Below are positions 63,365 to 64,000 of a stretch of 64,000 nt of DNA, one piece after another. The stretch covers positions 1 through 64,000 of the forward strand of contig CAYSOA010000007.1 of the NCBI GenBank assembly GCA_964432565.1, in the 5' to 3' direction. The notes under the pieces were generated by a model. That model was not told where the DNA came from. It was given only the letters and a program-made list of their open reading frames with translations, and did not search any database. How positions within the stretch are numbered: position 1 is the stretch's first letter; each line of letters starts with the position of its first letter. This DNA comes from CAIOHW01 sp964432565. GTDB lineage: Bacteria > Bdellovibrionota > UBA1018. Position numbers and translations under genes: made by a program.

Positions 63365-64000
63365 ATGGAAAAGAATGCTGAAAACAACGGAATGGAAAAT
63401 CTGCCGAACACCGAAAAGCCGGCAATCAAGCCCAATGAAGAGGGAAAGATCAAGACCCGCCAGGGAAGCGGCTATCTGAAACAGCTTTACTCAACTGCTC
63501 GCAACACAGCCGGCACGACCCACTCCCATCTGAAAAACCTGACCACTTTTCTGGTCAACTTCGTCCCCGTCGAAAAGGTCGATGCCTCGGAGCTTCAGGT
63601 GCGTGTGCATTTTGACGACTCCGAGGTCGAGGCACTCGCGCACTCCATCAAGGAGCACGGAGTGCTGCAACCGATTCTGGTCGTTCAGGACGGCGACCGC
63701 TACAAGGTCATTGCCGGTGAGCGCCGCCTGAGAGCCTCGAAGCTTGCGGGCATCGAGCGAATTCCTGCGAGAGTGCTTTCTACCAACGACAAGGCCACGC
63801 ACGAAATTGCACTGCGTGAAAATCTTGATCGCGTGGATCTGCACCCCCTCGAAGAGGGAGAAGGATACCTCTCCCTTCTTGAGGCGCAGCTCTACACCAG
63901 CCACGACGGGATCGCAAAAGCGTTCGGCAAACCGAAGTCTCGAATCACGGAGTGCATCGGATACACTCGACTTCCAGAGGCCACAAAGGCCGAACTGATG
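63365..64000 (+). CDS. parB: ParB-family partition protein (cut by window end)
   Basis: Partial, 212 codons, no stop before the window ends. A lysine- and asparagine-rich N-terminal region (~1-70) precedes the ParB N-terminal domain, including SELQVRVHFDDSEVEALAHSIKEHG and the GERRLRASKLAG motif (GERRxRA) used for CTP binding. A helix-turn-helix follows (DGIAKAFGKPKSRITECI). ParB proteins bind parS and spread. AGAGGA lies about 10 bases upstream of ATG 63365. Confidence 0.9.
   Translation, partial: MEKNAENNGMENLPNTEKPAIKPNEEGKIKTRQGSGYLKQLYSTARNTAGTTHSHLKNLTTFLVNFVPVEKVDASELQVRVHFDDSEVEALAHSIKEHGVLQPILVVQDGDRYKVIAGERRLRASKLAGIERIPARVLSTNDKATHEIALRENLDRVDLHPLEEGEGYLSLLEAQLYTSHDGIAKAFGKPKSRITECIGYTRLPEATKAELM

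Overview
This is a chromosomal window from a Gram-negative bacterium of moderately high GC. Core genes (tsaD, rsmA, rpoZ, smpB, lon, groESL, ssb, dinB) lie among many lipoproteins and outer-membrane beta-barrels, with no phage, insertion sequence, rRNA or CRISPR array seen. The protein styles (HD-GYP, PhaR-type regulator, MYXO-CTERM-like tail, many secreted orphans) fit a Bdellovibrionota/Oligoflexia or deltaproteobacteria-like organism. That placement is an inference and I cannot fix the lineage.

Layout. 0-9 kb: a peptide-type binding protein, an HD-GYP protein, ssb, a pal/cpoB envelope block, a metallophosphatase fused to a tetraheme cytochrome, tsaD and rsmA. 9-16 kb (minus): a porin, dinB and a 1142-residue secreted protein with kinase-like motifs. 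16-21 kb (plus): fadL, DUF502, smpB, an acyl-CoA ligase and rpoZ. 21-26 kb (minus): lon with a hairpin over its ribosome binding site, an AMIN-like protein, secreted proteins and tRNA-Lys. 26-32 kb (plus): DoxX, a NitT/TauT-type ABC system without a binding protein, a universal stress protein and ilvA. 32-42 kb (mostly minus): a DTW tRNA-modifying enzyme directly behind tRNA-Arg, fmdB, tRNA-Leu, two orphan proteins, and a TPR-lolB-peptide ABC run without permease genes. 42-50 kb: a phaR-like regulator, beta-barrels, hslO, a 788-residue orphan, an N-formylglutamate amidohydrolase-type enzyme and two tandem paralogous coiled-coil proteins. 50-53 kb (minus): a translationally coupled operon of a 2-oxoglutarate oxygenase, an ATP-grasp ligase and an MFS-like exporter. 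53-55 kb: groESL. 55-59 kb: a propeller-M28-PDZ lipoprotein, tRNA-Phe, a matrixin-like protease and a beta-barrel. 59-64 kb: a three-gene ABC-2 exporter, then parA and the start of parB with three copies of one 18-bp perfect palindrome.

The strongest candidates for undescribed biology are the oxygenase/ATP-grasp/exporter operon (49660-52966), which looks like a minimal pathway for a modified amino acid or dipeptide; the non-canonical palindromes of the parAB locus (62101-62559); the secreted kinase-like protein (11860-15288); the tRNA-Arg gene whose CCA end lies 4 nt before the start codon of a tRNA-modifying enzyme (32344-33153); and the hairpin-masked lon ribosome binding site (23351-23368). 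All functions are read from sequence motifs alone.
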